Source: Mytilus californianus (taxonomy: Eukaryota; Mollusca; Bivalvia; Mytilida; Mytilidae). Taken from it: a stretch of DNA of 64,000 bases. The translations under genes and the position numbers were made by a program. The DNA lies in assembly GCF_021869535.1 (NCBI RefSeq), contig NW_026262712.1:46420884-46484883 (forward strand). The letters run 5' to 3'. Of the stretch, positions 35,201 through 45,619 are shown in pieces. Under the pieces are notes generated by a model. That model worked only from the letters and a program-made list of their open reading frames with translations. It made no database searches and was not told the DNA's origin. Position 1 is the stretch's first letter. Every line of letters begins with the position of its first letter.

Positions 35201-36316
35201 CGAGATCCCCACCCCTAAACCATATATATTCTGGTTTGTCATGATAAAGCACATCAAATGAAATACAGGGTTAGTCCCTAGGGGTCACCCCTGCCATTTA
35301 AGAAAGTTCTAATATCTTCTAAGTGGTCGAGATCCCCACCCCTAAACCATATATATTCTGGTTTGTCATGCGAAGATGGTTTGAATGATATACAGGGTTA
35401 GTCCCCAGGGGTCATCCTGACCCCCTGCAATTTGAGAAAGTTCTAATATCTTGTAAATGGTTGAGATCTCCACCCCTAAACCATATATATTCCTGTTCAT
35501 CATGTAATGAACATTTGAATGACGTATAGGGCCAGTCCCCAGGGGTTCCTCCCCACCCCCAATGTTCTAGTATCTTGTAAATGGTCGAGATCCTCACCCC
35601 TAAACCATATATATTCTGGTTTGTCATGCCAAGATGATTTGAATGATATACAAGGTTAGTCCCCAGGCATCACTAATGCATATAACTTTACTGGACCAAA
35701 CCAATTTTCACTGGACGTTGCCCAATGTCAGGCGACCCTGGGAATTACGAATTATGGGAGCTTTGTTTGGGAGACTTCGTAACAGCATCCTGTTACAATC
35801 ATTTCTTGTTTAAAGGAAATTTTGCAGTTTTTAGTGATTATCTTGAATATTATTGAAGATATTAGATAAAAAAAAGGTTCGGCGAAATAAGATCTACAAA
35901 AAAGTTTATATGACCAAAATTGTCAATTGACCTTTTTTACGGAGTTATTGCCCTTTAAAGACAATTTTTCACACTTTGTTCATCTAGTTTGCTTGCCTTT
36001 CTTTAAAAAATCTTCTGCTTTAAAACTGCTGAATTTTTTTTTAGCCAAACTAGAGCTGAATGAGTTTCAGAGTATCTAGTATAAATTTTGTATTTTATTT
36101 CCTTGCATGCCAAGAAACATAGCCAGTATGGCTATAATGGAACATAGGGGTAAATTTTTTTTTTTGCTTTTCAAGAAAATATGGCAGATACAAAGAACAT
36201 TTAAATGGCATTTTTAAGCCACTCATTAATAAATATTGAAAAGCAAAAATAATCATTGATGAAAGATTTTCAGCAAAATGTTACAGGTGAGCGATTTGGG
36301 CTCTTGAGAGCCTCTT
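32256..36316 (+). mobile_element. Helentron-like element, family H3, copy B, interrupted by H7
   Basis: Same element as 23,828-25,879 in copy A. The junction GGTAATT | TTAAAGG seen intact at 25,367 shows where the H7 element entered. Confidence 0.7.
33803..35810 (+). mobile_element. Helentron-like element, family H7, with ~134-bp dimeric core
   Basis: The 5' end is the foldback AAGTCTCCCAAACG...AAGTTTGGGAAGACTT, followed by TTATTATTATTATTCTTC and (CTTCCT)n at about 33,850-33,905. The core has about twelve units of roughly 134 bp built on GGGTTAGTCCCCAGGGGTCA and CCCCACCCCTAAACCATAT. Units alternate between CATGCTAAGATGGTTTGAAT and CATGATAAAGCACATCAAAT versions. The 3' end has the hairpin GTAACAGCATCCTGTTAC and then TTTCTTGT. 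It is inserted in a TTT run without evident duplication. Confidence 0.8.
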
Positions 36317-36479
36317 GTTTTAAGATATAAATGAGAGAGCTATTTTTTTAAAGTTATTTATTATTGACTTGGATTTCAGGATTTTATATGCAGAATAGCT
36401 TTGACAGGCTCAGCTAATTCTAAATGGTCTGAAATTTTTTAGAGTAATTTTGACCACTTAACACCTAGATAAATGTAAG

Positions 36480-36812
36480 ATGAGGAGATGTGGTATGATT
36501 GCCAAATGAAGTAGAATTAATTTAAGGACACCACATGTTGTCATTGTATAGCCTTCCATAATGCAGAGCAAAACATATACTGTATAGTCAGCTATAAAAG
36601 GACTGATTTATTACAAAACAATAAAAGAAAAACAAATTTGACAGACATAAACCAACAGCAACCATTGAGTTACAGGCATCTGACTTTGAACAGGCACATA
36701 TATATACATGGTTTTACTCATTGTTGAAGGCCTTCAGTGACCTTTAATTTCTGTGTCATTTGGTCTCTTGTGGAGAGTTGTCTCATTGGCAATCATACCA
36801 CATCTTCTTATT
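36480..36812. mobile_element. Mussel interspersed repeat, two opposed pieces
   Basis: 36,480-36,720 is the minus form (GAGATGTGGTATGATTGCCA, ACTGTATAGTCAGCTATAAA, CAGGCACATA). 36,741-36,812 is the plus form of the same end (TGTGTCATTTGGTCTCTTG, GTTGTCTCATTGGCAATCAT). Confidence 0.65.
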
Positions 36813-37204
36813 TTTGTACATGTACATATATATAGAATTAAGCAGGGTTAAACAGATACAGTTCAGTTTACACCACTATAGAATTATTTTTCCACAGTTG
36901 TGAATAATAAGTTAAACTCAGATCTTTAAAATATTATGAAATTTTATGATTGAAAGATAGCAAAATTCCTATTTTTCAACAAATAGTTTCAAATTTGCAT
37001 ATTTTGCAACATATTTCTTTTAATAGGAAATACTGTGCACCATGGCTTCCAAAACGATCATATATTCCGGACTTGAAAATATTTCCTTGAAAAATGTCCG
37101 GCTGTCATCAGAAAATTTTGGAAGCCCTGGTCTGTCAGAAACAATTCACCTGAACTTGACTCATTAGATCAGTATTCAAGCTTAGAGTTGTGTGATTTAG
37201 TCCT
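36813..37204. other. No gene seen
   Basis: AT-rich sequence with no assignable feature. Confidence 0.4.
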
Positions 37205-38175
37205 TTTTTTGTCGAGCCTGCCACTTCTGTTGAAGAAAGCCATACACATGGATAGTCTGACAGGTTTTATTTGACCTTGACCTCATTTTCACAATTCATT
37301 GCTCAGTGATAAGTTTTTGTGTTTTGGTCTGTTTTTTTTCTTAAACTGTAAGCAATAGGTCAACTATATTTGATGTATGGAAATTTTTTATGATAAACAT
37401 ATCAGTCTCGCAGGTTTTATTTGACTTTGACCTCATTTTCATGGTTCATTGCTCAGTGTTAAGTTTTTGTGTTTTGGTCTGTTTTTCTTAAACTATAAGA
37501 AATAGGTCAACTATATTTGTTGTACGGAAGGATTGTACCTGTCTTGCAGGTATCATCTGACCTGGACCTCATTTTCATGGTTCATTGGTCAATGCCTATA
37601 GTTTTCTTGGTTAAGTCTGTTTCTTAGAAACTATAGCAATAGGTCAACTATATTTGGTGAATTAAATGATTGTAAAGTGTACATGTATTTCTTATTATTG
37701 GTTAATCTGACCTTGGCCTCATTTTCTTGGATCATGTTAAGTTCATATGAAACTTGTAGTAAAGCTTTATGTTTAGGACTATCAACATAAAATCAATGGT
37801 TAATAAAGAAGGCGAGACATTTCAGCGTGTGCACTCTTTTTCAGATGTTATAAGTGGTGTATGAAATGATTGTAAGGGGTGCATGTCAGTTTGGCAGGTT
37901 TCATCTGACCTTGACCTCTTTTTCATGGTTCAGTATTCAATGTTAAGGTTTTGTGTCTTTGTCAGTTTTCAAATACTATAAGCAGTAGCTTAACTATATT
38001 TGGTGTATGGAATGGTTGTAAGGCTTACATGACTGTCTGGTAGGTATCATTTGACTTTGACCTCACCTTCATGGTTAATTGGTCAATTGTTCAGTTTTTG
38101 TGTTTTGGTCTGTTTTTAAAATACTTAAAGCAGTAGGTCAACTATATTTGATGTATAGAATGATTGTAAGATGTA
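37205..38175 (+). mobile_element. Helentron-like element, family H1, plus trailing core units
   Basis: Full H1 at 37,205-37,842: TTTTTTTGTCGAGCCTGCCA, four core units (CTTGACCTCATTTTCA...), end GAGACATTTCAGCGTGTGCA. Two or three further core units without a 3' end continue to 38,175, as if another H1 had been invaded or truncated here. Confidence 0.6.
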
Positions 38176-38185
38176 CATATAAAAA

Positions 38186-38527
38186 AGAGGATGTGGTATG
38201 ATTGCCAATGAGTCAACTCTTCACAAGAGACCAAATGACACAGAGTCAGAAATTAACAGCTATAGGTCACAGAACAGCCTTCAACAATGAGCAAAGCCCA
38301 TACCGCATAGTCAGATATAAAAAGCCCCAAAATCACAATGAAATTTGTAAAACAAATCAAATGAGAAAACTTACAGCCTAATTAATGTACAAAAAAATGA
38401 ACGAAAAACAAATATGTAACACAGCAACAAACGACAACCACTAAATTACTGGTTCCTGACATGGGACAGGCACATACATACAGAATGTGGCAGGGTTAAA
38501 CATGTTAGCGGGATCCCAGCCCTCATA
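38186..38527 (-). mobile_element. Mussel interspersed repeat, near-complete
   Basis: GATGTGGTATGATTGCCAAT, AAGAGACCAAATGACACAGA, CATACCGCATAGTCAGATAT, GGGACAGGCACATACATAC and AACATGTTAGCGGGATCCCA in order. I recognise this as a frequent repeat of mytilid genomes. Confidence 0.7.
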
Positions 38528-39089
38528 AATTCATATATTTTAGAAATTCTCCTCAAGAAATCCTTTATATTAGAAATGTTATTAACATCAACAATATTAA
38601 ATATTGTACTTAACTGTATTTGATTTCTGCTTGGTACATTAATATTTTAATTCCTTTATTGCTATAAAATATGTTTTTTCTCATGGCAGCTCTAATATGA
38701 AAATGTATTTTTCTTTGAAGTTCATTATCTTCTTCATTTCTAAACACTTAATTGTTATGTACACCTCTTTTTCTATAGCCATTATTATTATAGCTGGTCA
38801 GTGGTCATAAACCTATGAAAATGAGTCAATTATTTAAACACAGAGCACTACCCACAGGTTCTTATCCTGTGTATTTGATGAATAATTTTAAAACTAATTT
38901 TCATCAAAACTCATTAACAGGGCAAGATATGGAAATTTATTTTTCTTCTGTGGTTTTAGAATATTAAGAAGTAACAAAATGAAAATGATATTTTGATAAA
39001 CATGTTGTTGTCTTAAATGTATTGTGCTCTCATAAACCATCAGATTGTACTGCAATAAAAAAAACATGAATCAATATCAGGGAACTTGA
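38528..39089. other. No gene seen
   Basis: AT-rich sequence without assignable features. Confidence 0.4.
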
Positions 39090-39316
39090 AGTAATTGAAA
39101 ACTCAGTTCAAAACCCAAACTGCACTCTAACTTTACTTTGCCTCAACCAAGTGTTGTGAAACTCATACACAATGCTTATTAACACCAAACACTGATCATG
39201 TTTGGGTGTCGTCACTTTCAGCATTCTCATATTATGTTACTTTATTAATAAAAAAAATTGATAAATTTGAGATATATTTACAAGCAGGGACATCTGTGTT
39301 TCATTGACACATATTC
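39090..39316 (+). mobile_element. Helentron-like element, family H6, 3' fragment
   Basis: Core phrase TTGCCTCAACCAAGTGTTGT and the end GGGACATCTGTGTTTCATTG, ACACATATTCTTGTT match the 41.2-43.67 kb element. Confidence 0.55.
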
Positions 39317-39454
39317 TTGTTTTATGTATTACACATTTTAGTGTATTAAAAGTAATTATACTGCTTCCACCTTTCAAAATTCTAACAAAGCTCTACCTCT
39401 TTAATGGATAAATAAATGATACTAGTCAAGAACTCAACAGATATTTTTTTTCAG

Positions 39455-39603
39455 GTTCTCTGGTCATTTGTACTTGTTGGCCACACACATGAAGATATTG
39501 ATCCTGCTTTCAGCTAATATCAGAAAAATTAAGAACAAAGGATGCTGAAACTGTGCAGTCACTGTTACGGATTATTCCAGATGTTTCAAAAGTGAAATTA
39601 TAA
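39455..39603 (+). pseudogene. Decayed exon of a DUF7869-like protein
   Basis: A good acceptor (ATATTTTTTTTCAG) is followed by VLWSFVLVGHTHEDIDPAFS and a TAA. Shifting the frame by one base at that point gives ISEKLRTKDAETVQSLLRII and then PDVSKVKL to a TAA at 39,601. The GHTHEDID motif followed by FSxISEKLR and DAETV is what I recall from the DUF7869 family common in cnidarian and molluscan genomes, often repeat-associated. The one-base frameshift breaks it. Upstream exons were not found in the window. The family call is from memory of the motif and should be checked. Confidence 0.6.
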
Positions 39604-40017
39604 TACAATATATGTTACTGGTTAATTCCTATGATTAGTAATTTTAAACAACACACAGAGACTTTGCATTATTGTTTTACAAGAGAGACACCAAAAGATG
39701 CAGTCAACATTTATCATTTTTATCAAAATACACCCAGGACAAACTATGGGTACACTTAGCTTGAAATATGGTGCTTTCTTACCAAAATTGTCTGGATGTA
39801 AAAGAAATGAAGAACCAAAATTCATGTCAACAATCAGGAGATACCAGAAGAACTAGTATAAATGGTTAAAGATGAAAGAATGCAGAATAAGGTACTGTCA
39901 TATTCAGTCTTAATAAGAGTCCTGCTGCCTTATATATATATATGCATTTTTTTATGCCCCGTCATAGCAGAGGGGGCATTAAGTTTTACCCTTGTACATC
40001 TGTATGTAATTAGATAT

Positions 40018-40200
40018 AAGAAGATGTGGTATGAGTGCCAATGAGACAACTCTCCATCACAATTTGTAAAAGAAAAACCATTATAGGTCAAAGTACTGTC
40101 TTCAACACGGAGCCTTGGCTCACACCGAACAGTAAGCTATAAAGGGCCCCAAAAATGACTAGTGTAAAACCATTCATCAGGAAAACCAATGGTCTAATCT
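40018..40200 (-). mobile_element. Mussel interspersed repeat, truncated
   Basis: AAGATGTGGTATGAGTGCCA, ATGAGACAACTCTCCATCAC and AACAGTAAGCTATAAAGGG match the 38,186 copy; it ends where the H2 element begins. Confidence 0.65.
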
Positions 40201-40205
40201 ATATA

Positions 40206-40848
40206 AAAAAATTCGTAAGTGTTCCGCGGAACCCAGTGTCTCGCCTACTTTTGCTGTTAATCGCAGGCTCAACAAAAATGAGATGAGGAAAAATTTTAAT
40301 ACAAATATTCCTCTCGATACAATTTTTTTATTGTAAGAAGCTTCTGTCCAAGTTTGGTAAAAAATCCAGGAGAGTTTATGAATCTAATAAATGTTTAAAA
40401 AAATTTAACTGCAGACTGTATGTAATGTTAACTGGAAGAAAAACTAAGTCCATTTATAAGTAAAATATGGATAAACAAGTACAAAATTTTAATAAAAATT
40501 TCCTTCTAGATACTAGCTTTTGATCATAAACAAACTTCTGTCCATGTTTGATACAAATCCAGGATAGTTTAAGAAAGTTATTAAAATTTTAAAAACTTTA
40601 ACCACAGAGTGAATGTAATGTTTCCTGGCTGAAAAACTAAGTCCATTTATAAGTAAAATACGGAAAAACAGGATTTTTTTTTTACAAAATTTACTTCTTG
40701 ATACTATCTTATGATCATAAACAAGCTTCTGTCCAAGTTTGGTAGAAATCCAGGATAGTTTGAGAAAGTTATTAAAATTTTAAAAACTTTAACCACAGAG
40801 AGAATGTAATGTTTCCTGGCAGAAGAACTAAGTCCATTTATAAGTAAA
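40206..40848 (-). mobile_element. Helentron-like element, family H2, truncated
   Basis: 3' end (minus) with GTTCCGCGGAAC at about 40,222 and core units to 40,848, where it stops abruptly at TAAGTAAAA. The 5' end is absent. Confidence 0.7.
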
Positions 40849-41190
40849 AATTAACGTGGATGTGTATTTATACATCCCACTTTAAAAAAATACAAATTTA
40901 GTTATGTTTTAATTTGCTGATGACAAAATCGTTATTTGTGCTAATGTAAACTATATTCAAAGATCTAATTACAACATTTGTAAGATAACCTTTACTAATA
41001 AGTTTGTTTAAAGGTTTGATGAGGTTACATATAATATTACTGTAAAATTTAGGATGTGAAATACCGTTTTTTATAAGTTTTCTATAAGTACAGCCAAATT
41101 TACTAATCAAATCTTTGTATCTATGAAAGAATTTAGTAAAAGTTTTAAGTAATTTATGGTAACCAAATCCCTGACTTAATAATTTACCAG
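40849..41190. other. Unassigned insertion sequence
   Basis: No gene or repeat recognised. It lies between the H2 truncation and the resumption of H6 (GTCCGTACGTCCCA). The 70-codon minus-strand frame (40,898-41,110) shows no motif. Confidence 0.35.
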
Positions 41191-41546
41191 TGTAAGTCCG
41201 TACGTCCCATTAATTGGTTTCTGTTCTCTAACTTTAGTTTGCCTCAACCAAATGTTATGAAACTTATACATTGCTTATTACCACAAACCACAAATCAAAT
41301 TTGAATTTTGGTAGCGTCACTTTTACCATTCTAGATCTAGAGTTATGCCTCTTTACAAATGGAAAAATTGCTGATTTTTTTTGTGTTTGTTCTCTAACTT
41401 TAGTTTGCCTGAACCAAATATTATGAAACTTATACACAATGCTTATATTATTACCACAAAACACAGATCAAGTTTGAATGTTGGTGGCCTCACTTTTACT
41501 GTTCTAGAGTAATGCTCCTTTACAAATAGAAAAATTGCCAAATTTT

Positions 41547-43474
41547 TATACGCCAGTTTACGGGACGTATTATGGTATACCATTGTCCGTCAGTCCGTCT
41601 GGCCGTCCGTCCGTCTGTCTGTCTGTCCGTCTGTCGTCAACATGTCTGACAATCAAAAACGCTTGAACCAATTAAAATGAAACTTTGGTGAATTAGTTAT
41701 ATCTATTGACATGAGCTCCCTTACATTTTTTATAAATTTTAGATTTTAAGTTTCCAAGTTTTGGTTTTTTTTTCATTAAAAAAGGGGGAATTTCCAGTTT
41801 TCAGACAATGACTCAAAATGCTTTCAGCAGTTTTCATGAAACTTTAGTGAATTGTTTATATCTATTGACCTAAAGTCCCTTTTTAGCTCACCTGGCCGGA
41901 AAGGCCAAGTGAGCTTTTCTCATCACTTGGCGTCCGTCGTCGTCGTCCTACGTCGTCGTTAACTTTTTACATTTTGAACTTCTTCTAGAGAACCACTGAA
42001 TGGAATGAAACCAAACATGGCATGAATGTTCCTTATGAGGTGCTGACCAAGTGTTGTTACTTTGAAGCCGATCCATCATCCAAGATGGCCGCCAGCGGGG
42101 GATTTAGTTTAACATAGGACCCTATGGGAAATACATACAAATGTCTTCTTTTAGAGAACCACTGAATGGAATAAAACCAAACATGGCATGAATGTTCCTT
42201 ATGAAGTGCTGACCAAGTGTTGTTACTTTGAAGCCGATTCCATCATTCAAGATGGCCGCCAGCGGGGGACTTAGTTTAACATAGGACCCTATGGGAAATA
42301 CAAATGTCTTCTTTTAGAGAACCACGAAATGGAATGAAACCAAACATGGCATGAATGTTCCTTATGAGGTGCTGACCAAGTGTTGTTACTTTAAAGCCGA
42401 TCTATAATCCAAGATGGCCGCCAGCGGGGGACTTAGTTTAACATAGGACCCTATGGGAAATATTTACAAATGTCATTTTTTAAAAAACCACTAAATGGAA
42501 TGAAACCAAACATGGCAGGAATGTTCCTTATGAAGTGCTGACCAAGTGTTGTTACTATGAAGCCGATCCATCATCCAAGATGGCCGCCAGCGGGGGACTT
42601 AGTTTAACATAGGACCCCATGGGAAATACATACGAATGTCGTCTTTTAGAGAACCATTGAATGGAATGAAACCAAACATGGCATGAATGTTCCTTATGAA
42701 GTGCTGACCAAGTGTTGTTACTATGAAGCCGATCCATCATCCAAGATGGCCACCAGCTTGGGACAGTGTTTAACAAAGGACCCCGGGACAATACATACAA
42801 ATATCTTCTTTTAGAGAACCACTGAATGGATTGAAACCAAACATGGCATGAATGTCCCTTATGAGGTGCTGACTAAGTGTTGTTACTTTGAAGCTGATCC
42901 TTCATCCACGATGGCCGCCAGCGAGGGACATCCTTTAACATAAGACCCTATTGGAAATACATACAAATGCTTCTTCTAGAGGTGCACTGAATGGAATGAA
43001 ACCAAACATGGCATAAATGTTTCTTACGAGGTGCTGATGAAGTGTTGCTACTTTGTTGCTGATTTACTGTTCAAGATGGCCACCAGGATTTTTTATTACA
43101 TTACATTATATTTAACCAAATTTTGCCTCACTCATTATTAGGGTATCTGCTATGATTTTAATCTATTTTAACATGATTTCCAAAACCAAAGTAGAATCAG
43201 GTGAGCGACACAGGCTCTTGAGAGCCTCTAGTTAATTTTTATCAAATTTAGATTTTAAGTTTTGGAGTTATGTGATTTTATTCATAAAAAGGGGGGATTT
43301 TCCTGTTTTCGGACAATGCTTTGAGCAGTTATCATGAAACTTTGGTTAATGCTTGGATCTATTAAGATAACCTCCCTTTAGTTTTTCATGAATTTCTGAT
43401 ATGACATTCAGGAGTTATTGAACTTTATTCTTTGAAAAAGTGATGGGCATATCATGCACTCATGGTGCAGCTGT
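41547..43474 (+). mobile_element. Helentron-like element, family H4, interrupted by H3
   Basis: Starts TATACGCCAGTTTACGGGAC with a GTCCGTCTGTC microsatellite. Core (GGTGAATTAGTTATATCTAT, GAGCTCCCTTACATTTTTTA) at 41,650-41,880 and 43,232-43,430. The 3' end has a CATGCACTCATGGTGCAG hairpin followed by CTGTTT. Confidence 0.65.
41885..43231 (+). mobile_element. Helentron-like element, family H3, with ~167-bp core
   Basis: The 5' end is the foldback AGCTCACCTGGCC / GGCCAAGTGAGCT. CGTCGTCGTCC follows, then seven core units of about 167 bp (GAATGGAATGAAACCAAACA, CCAAGATGGCCGCCAGCGG). The 3' end is GGTGAGCGACACAGG, hairpin GGCTCTTGAGAGCC, CTAG before T. An 81-codon minus-strand frame is the core read in frame. 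Confidence 0.8.
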
Positions 43475-43844
43475 TTATTCATTTTAGTTCACTATAAACT
43501 TAAGTTTGCTTAATTAAATGTTCAAAAACTTATACACAATGCTTATTACCACAAAACTCAGATCAAGTACTCATTTGGGTACTGTGTGTCACTTTTACCA
43601 TTCTTGATTTATGACCCTTTAAAATGTTATATGCAAGCGGGGGCATCATCTGTGTCCCATGGACACATTCCCCATTTATTTATTCACAGAATTTTGAAAG
43701 GAATAAATAATCCATGATTTTCACATAGATAAAACATATTGTTACAAGAATTTATACCTGTTTATTACAGATGAAATGCAACTCAACAACACAAAAAATA
43801 AATAAACAGCATAGATGCAGTTTTGACCTATACTTGTATAAAAA

Positions 43845-44167
43845 TAAGGAGATGGTGCATGATTGCCAATGAGACAACTATCCACCAAAGTTTGAATAAA
43901 GTGGATGTAAGCAGTTATAGGTAACTGTACAGCCTTCTACAATGAGAAAAACCCATACTGTATAGTCGGCTATAAAAGGCCATGAGAAGTCTAACGGCCT
44001 AATTTATAACAAAACAAGTATCGAAAATCAAATATATAACATACATATAAAACCAACGACTTCCATGGAAATACTGGCTCCTGACTTGGGACAGGCACAT
44101 AAAGAATGGGGCAGGTTAAACAAGTTGTTGAGTGCCCAACCCTACCCTAGCCTGGGACAGTGGTGTT
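43845..44167 (-). mobile_element. Mussel interspersed repeat
   Basis: AAGGAGATGGTGCATGATTG, CATACTGTATAGTCGGCTAT, CTCCTGACTTGGGACAGGCA, GGGGCAGGTTAAACAAGTTG in order, as in the 38,186 copy. Confidence 0.65.
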
Positions 44168-44834
44168 ACAGCACAACATAAGAACAAACTATTAAAATCA
44201 GTTGAAGAGGTTTCATCATATTTTTATAGGTCAACCGTCTTGAAATGATTAACAAGTGATTGTAGAATTTAATAAACATCTCAATTGTCAATTGAAAAGC
44301 CAAAAACAAACAAACAACTACTATCAACATCAAATTCCCTAAAAACAAAAGCTTTAAGATAAAAATTAGGTGACAGGAAAAGTCTTGACTATGGATAGGC
44401 ACATGGACTTGCAGTCGTTTCTGAAAACTCAATATTGCTCCCCTTTTAAATCTTGATCAGTATTTGTAAAATGAAAAAAAAGTTACATAGAAGAATGCAG
44501 GTTGCCAGTAACATTCAATTGGAGAAAGGGAAAAGATTACTCAACTCTACACTGAAATAATTTTGAAAACTATTAATGGCTATACTATCTTTATTGTAAA
44601 AAAATGTTGGAAAAGTTATGATCATTTTGATTGTGTGAAACGTCACACAAGGCAATCAAAATGTTCAGAGGGGGAAATGAAGTTTTGTTATAAATGTCAA
44701 GTGTGATAGTCTCAACCTATCAACATGATCAAAATTGTTGACTTCACTATTAATATTTACATTTAGCATGAACAGTGGAATAGAATGTTTTTTTTTTATC
44801 TTTTATTAAATGTTATTTTACTTTGCTCTTATAG
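44168..44834. other. No gene seen
   Basis: AT-rich. The 88-codon minus-strand frame (44,166-44,432) is hydrophobic but shows no family motif and no splice context. Confidence 0.35.
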
Positions 44835-44893
44835 GCAGGATTGAAAGGAAGAAAGAACTAGTCATCAGTAAAGAAACAGATCAATTTATATAA
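44835..44893 (+). CDS. Candidate terminal exon (split gene, exon c) with 3' UTR
   Basis: Acceptor TTTACTTTGCTCTTATAG is followed by two bases and RIERKKELVISKETDQFI, then TAA. The phase fits the donor of the 18,447 exon (joined codon TGC). An AATAAA at 45,324-45,329 could end a 3' UTR of about 450 nt. It would require an intron of about 26 kb filled by the transposons and the tandem duplication. No homology recognised; it rests on splice signals, phase and the poly(A) signal. Confidence 0.25.
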
Positions 44894-45323
44894 CATGTAA
44901 TAATTCCATCTGAATATAACAAACATTGCACATGTTATGAAGATTTATTCACATGTCTACTCTGATTTATAGTTATGTATTTGTAATATTATATAGTACA
45001 TGTATTTTATTTTAGAACAATATTTTTTTTTTTTTTTGCTGTGGAGAACATCAAAGAAATTTAGAAAAATACAATTAAAGATAGTTTCTTCCATTTTTTC
45101 TGTGACAAAAAAAAATTGTGCAAATTAGGAAAATGAAATCAGGCTATATTATTAAATATTTTTGAGTTTTGGTTTTTTTTTACATCCTATTTTAAAATTT
45201 CATTGGCATTTGAAGTAATGAGTTGAAACCAGTTTTTATTAAAATATTTTGTTTTCAAGATGTACAAACAGTACAGTAGGTTAAGTCTTTGGTGTACATT
45301 AGTTTACTATGATGTTAAGGTCA

Positions 45324-45329
45324 AATAAA
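45324..45329 (+). terminator. Candidate poly(A) signal AATAAA
   Basis: AATAAA in TCAAATAAACTTG, followed within 30 nt by ACAAGTGTTC. It is 430 nt after the stop of the candidate terminal exon. Confidence 0.25.
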
Positions 45330-45619
45330 CTTGAAACTTTGTACATTTTACAAGTGTTCATTATGAAGTCATTTTTTAAAAATAATTACAAATAACTGAA
45401 CATGGAAATGTGATTGTTGGAGCAGGGTATAATGTGTTATGGATACAAATCTCAATCCCATAGAGCACCGTCCTCCTCACTGGCCTCTCAGTATGGTATA
45501 TTGACTTTGAAAATTTCCTTAGTTTACACTGTAAGGTTTGTGATAAGTTCAGTTTAAGGAGAACCACTAATAGTATGTCAGGGATATTTTATAAATATCT
45601 AAATTCTGTGTTGTAAAAT

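Larger units (their letters stand above)
25999..36434 (+). repeat. Tandem duplication, copy B, with two insertions
   Basis: Follows copy A directly. Removing the 4,248-bp element plus one TTA (27,001-31,251) and the 2,008-bp element (33,803-35,810) leaves about 4.18 kb, matching copy A. It contains the same 5'-end array (H3 foldbacks at about 31,340, 31,813 and 32,256) and the same H3 element (32,256-36,316, interrupted). Confidence 0.9.
39950..43670 (+). mobile_element. Helentron-like element, family H6, disrupted by nested insertions
   Basis: 5' end TTTTATGCCCCGTCATAGCA with the stem partner GGGGGCATTAAG at 39,950. Core (TCTCTAACTTTAGTTTGCCT, ATTACCACAAA) at 41,210-41,545 and 43,490-43,620. 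3' end GGGGGCATCATCTGTGTCCC, ATGGACACATTC near 43,670. Interrupted at 40,013-41,190 by a mussel repeat plus an H2 copy, and at 41,547-43,474 by an H4 that itself holds an H3. Confidence 0.6.

Noticed and set aside
33990-35690. Possible CRISPR array (regular spacing)
   Set aside because: Direct tandem units of about 134 bp with no distinct spacers, in a eukaryotic genome; it is an H7 core.
42555-42800. 81-codon minus frame
   Set aside because: Core of the H3 element read in frame.
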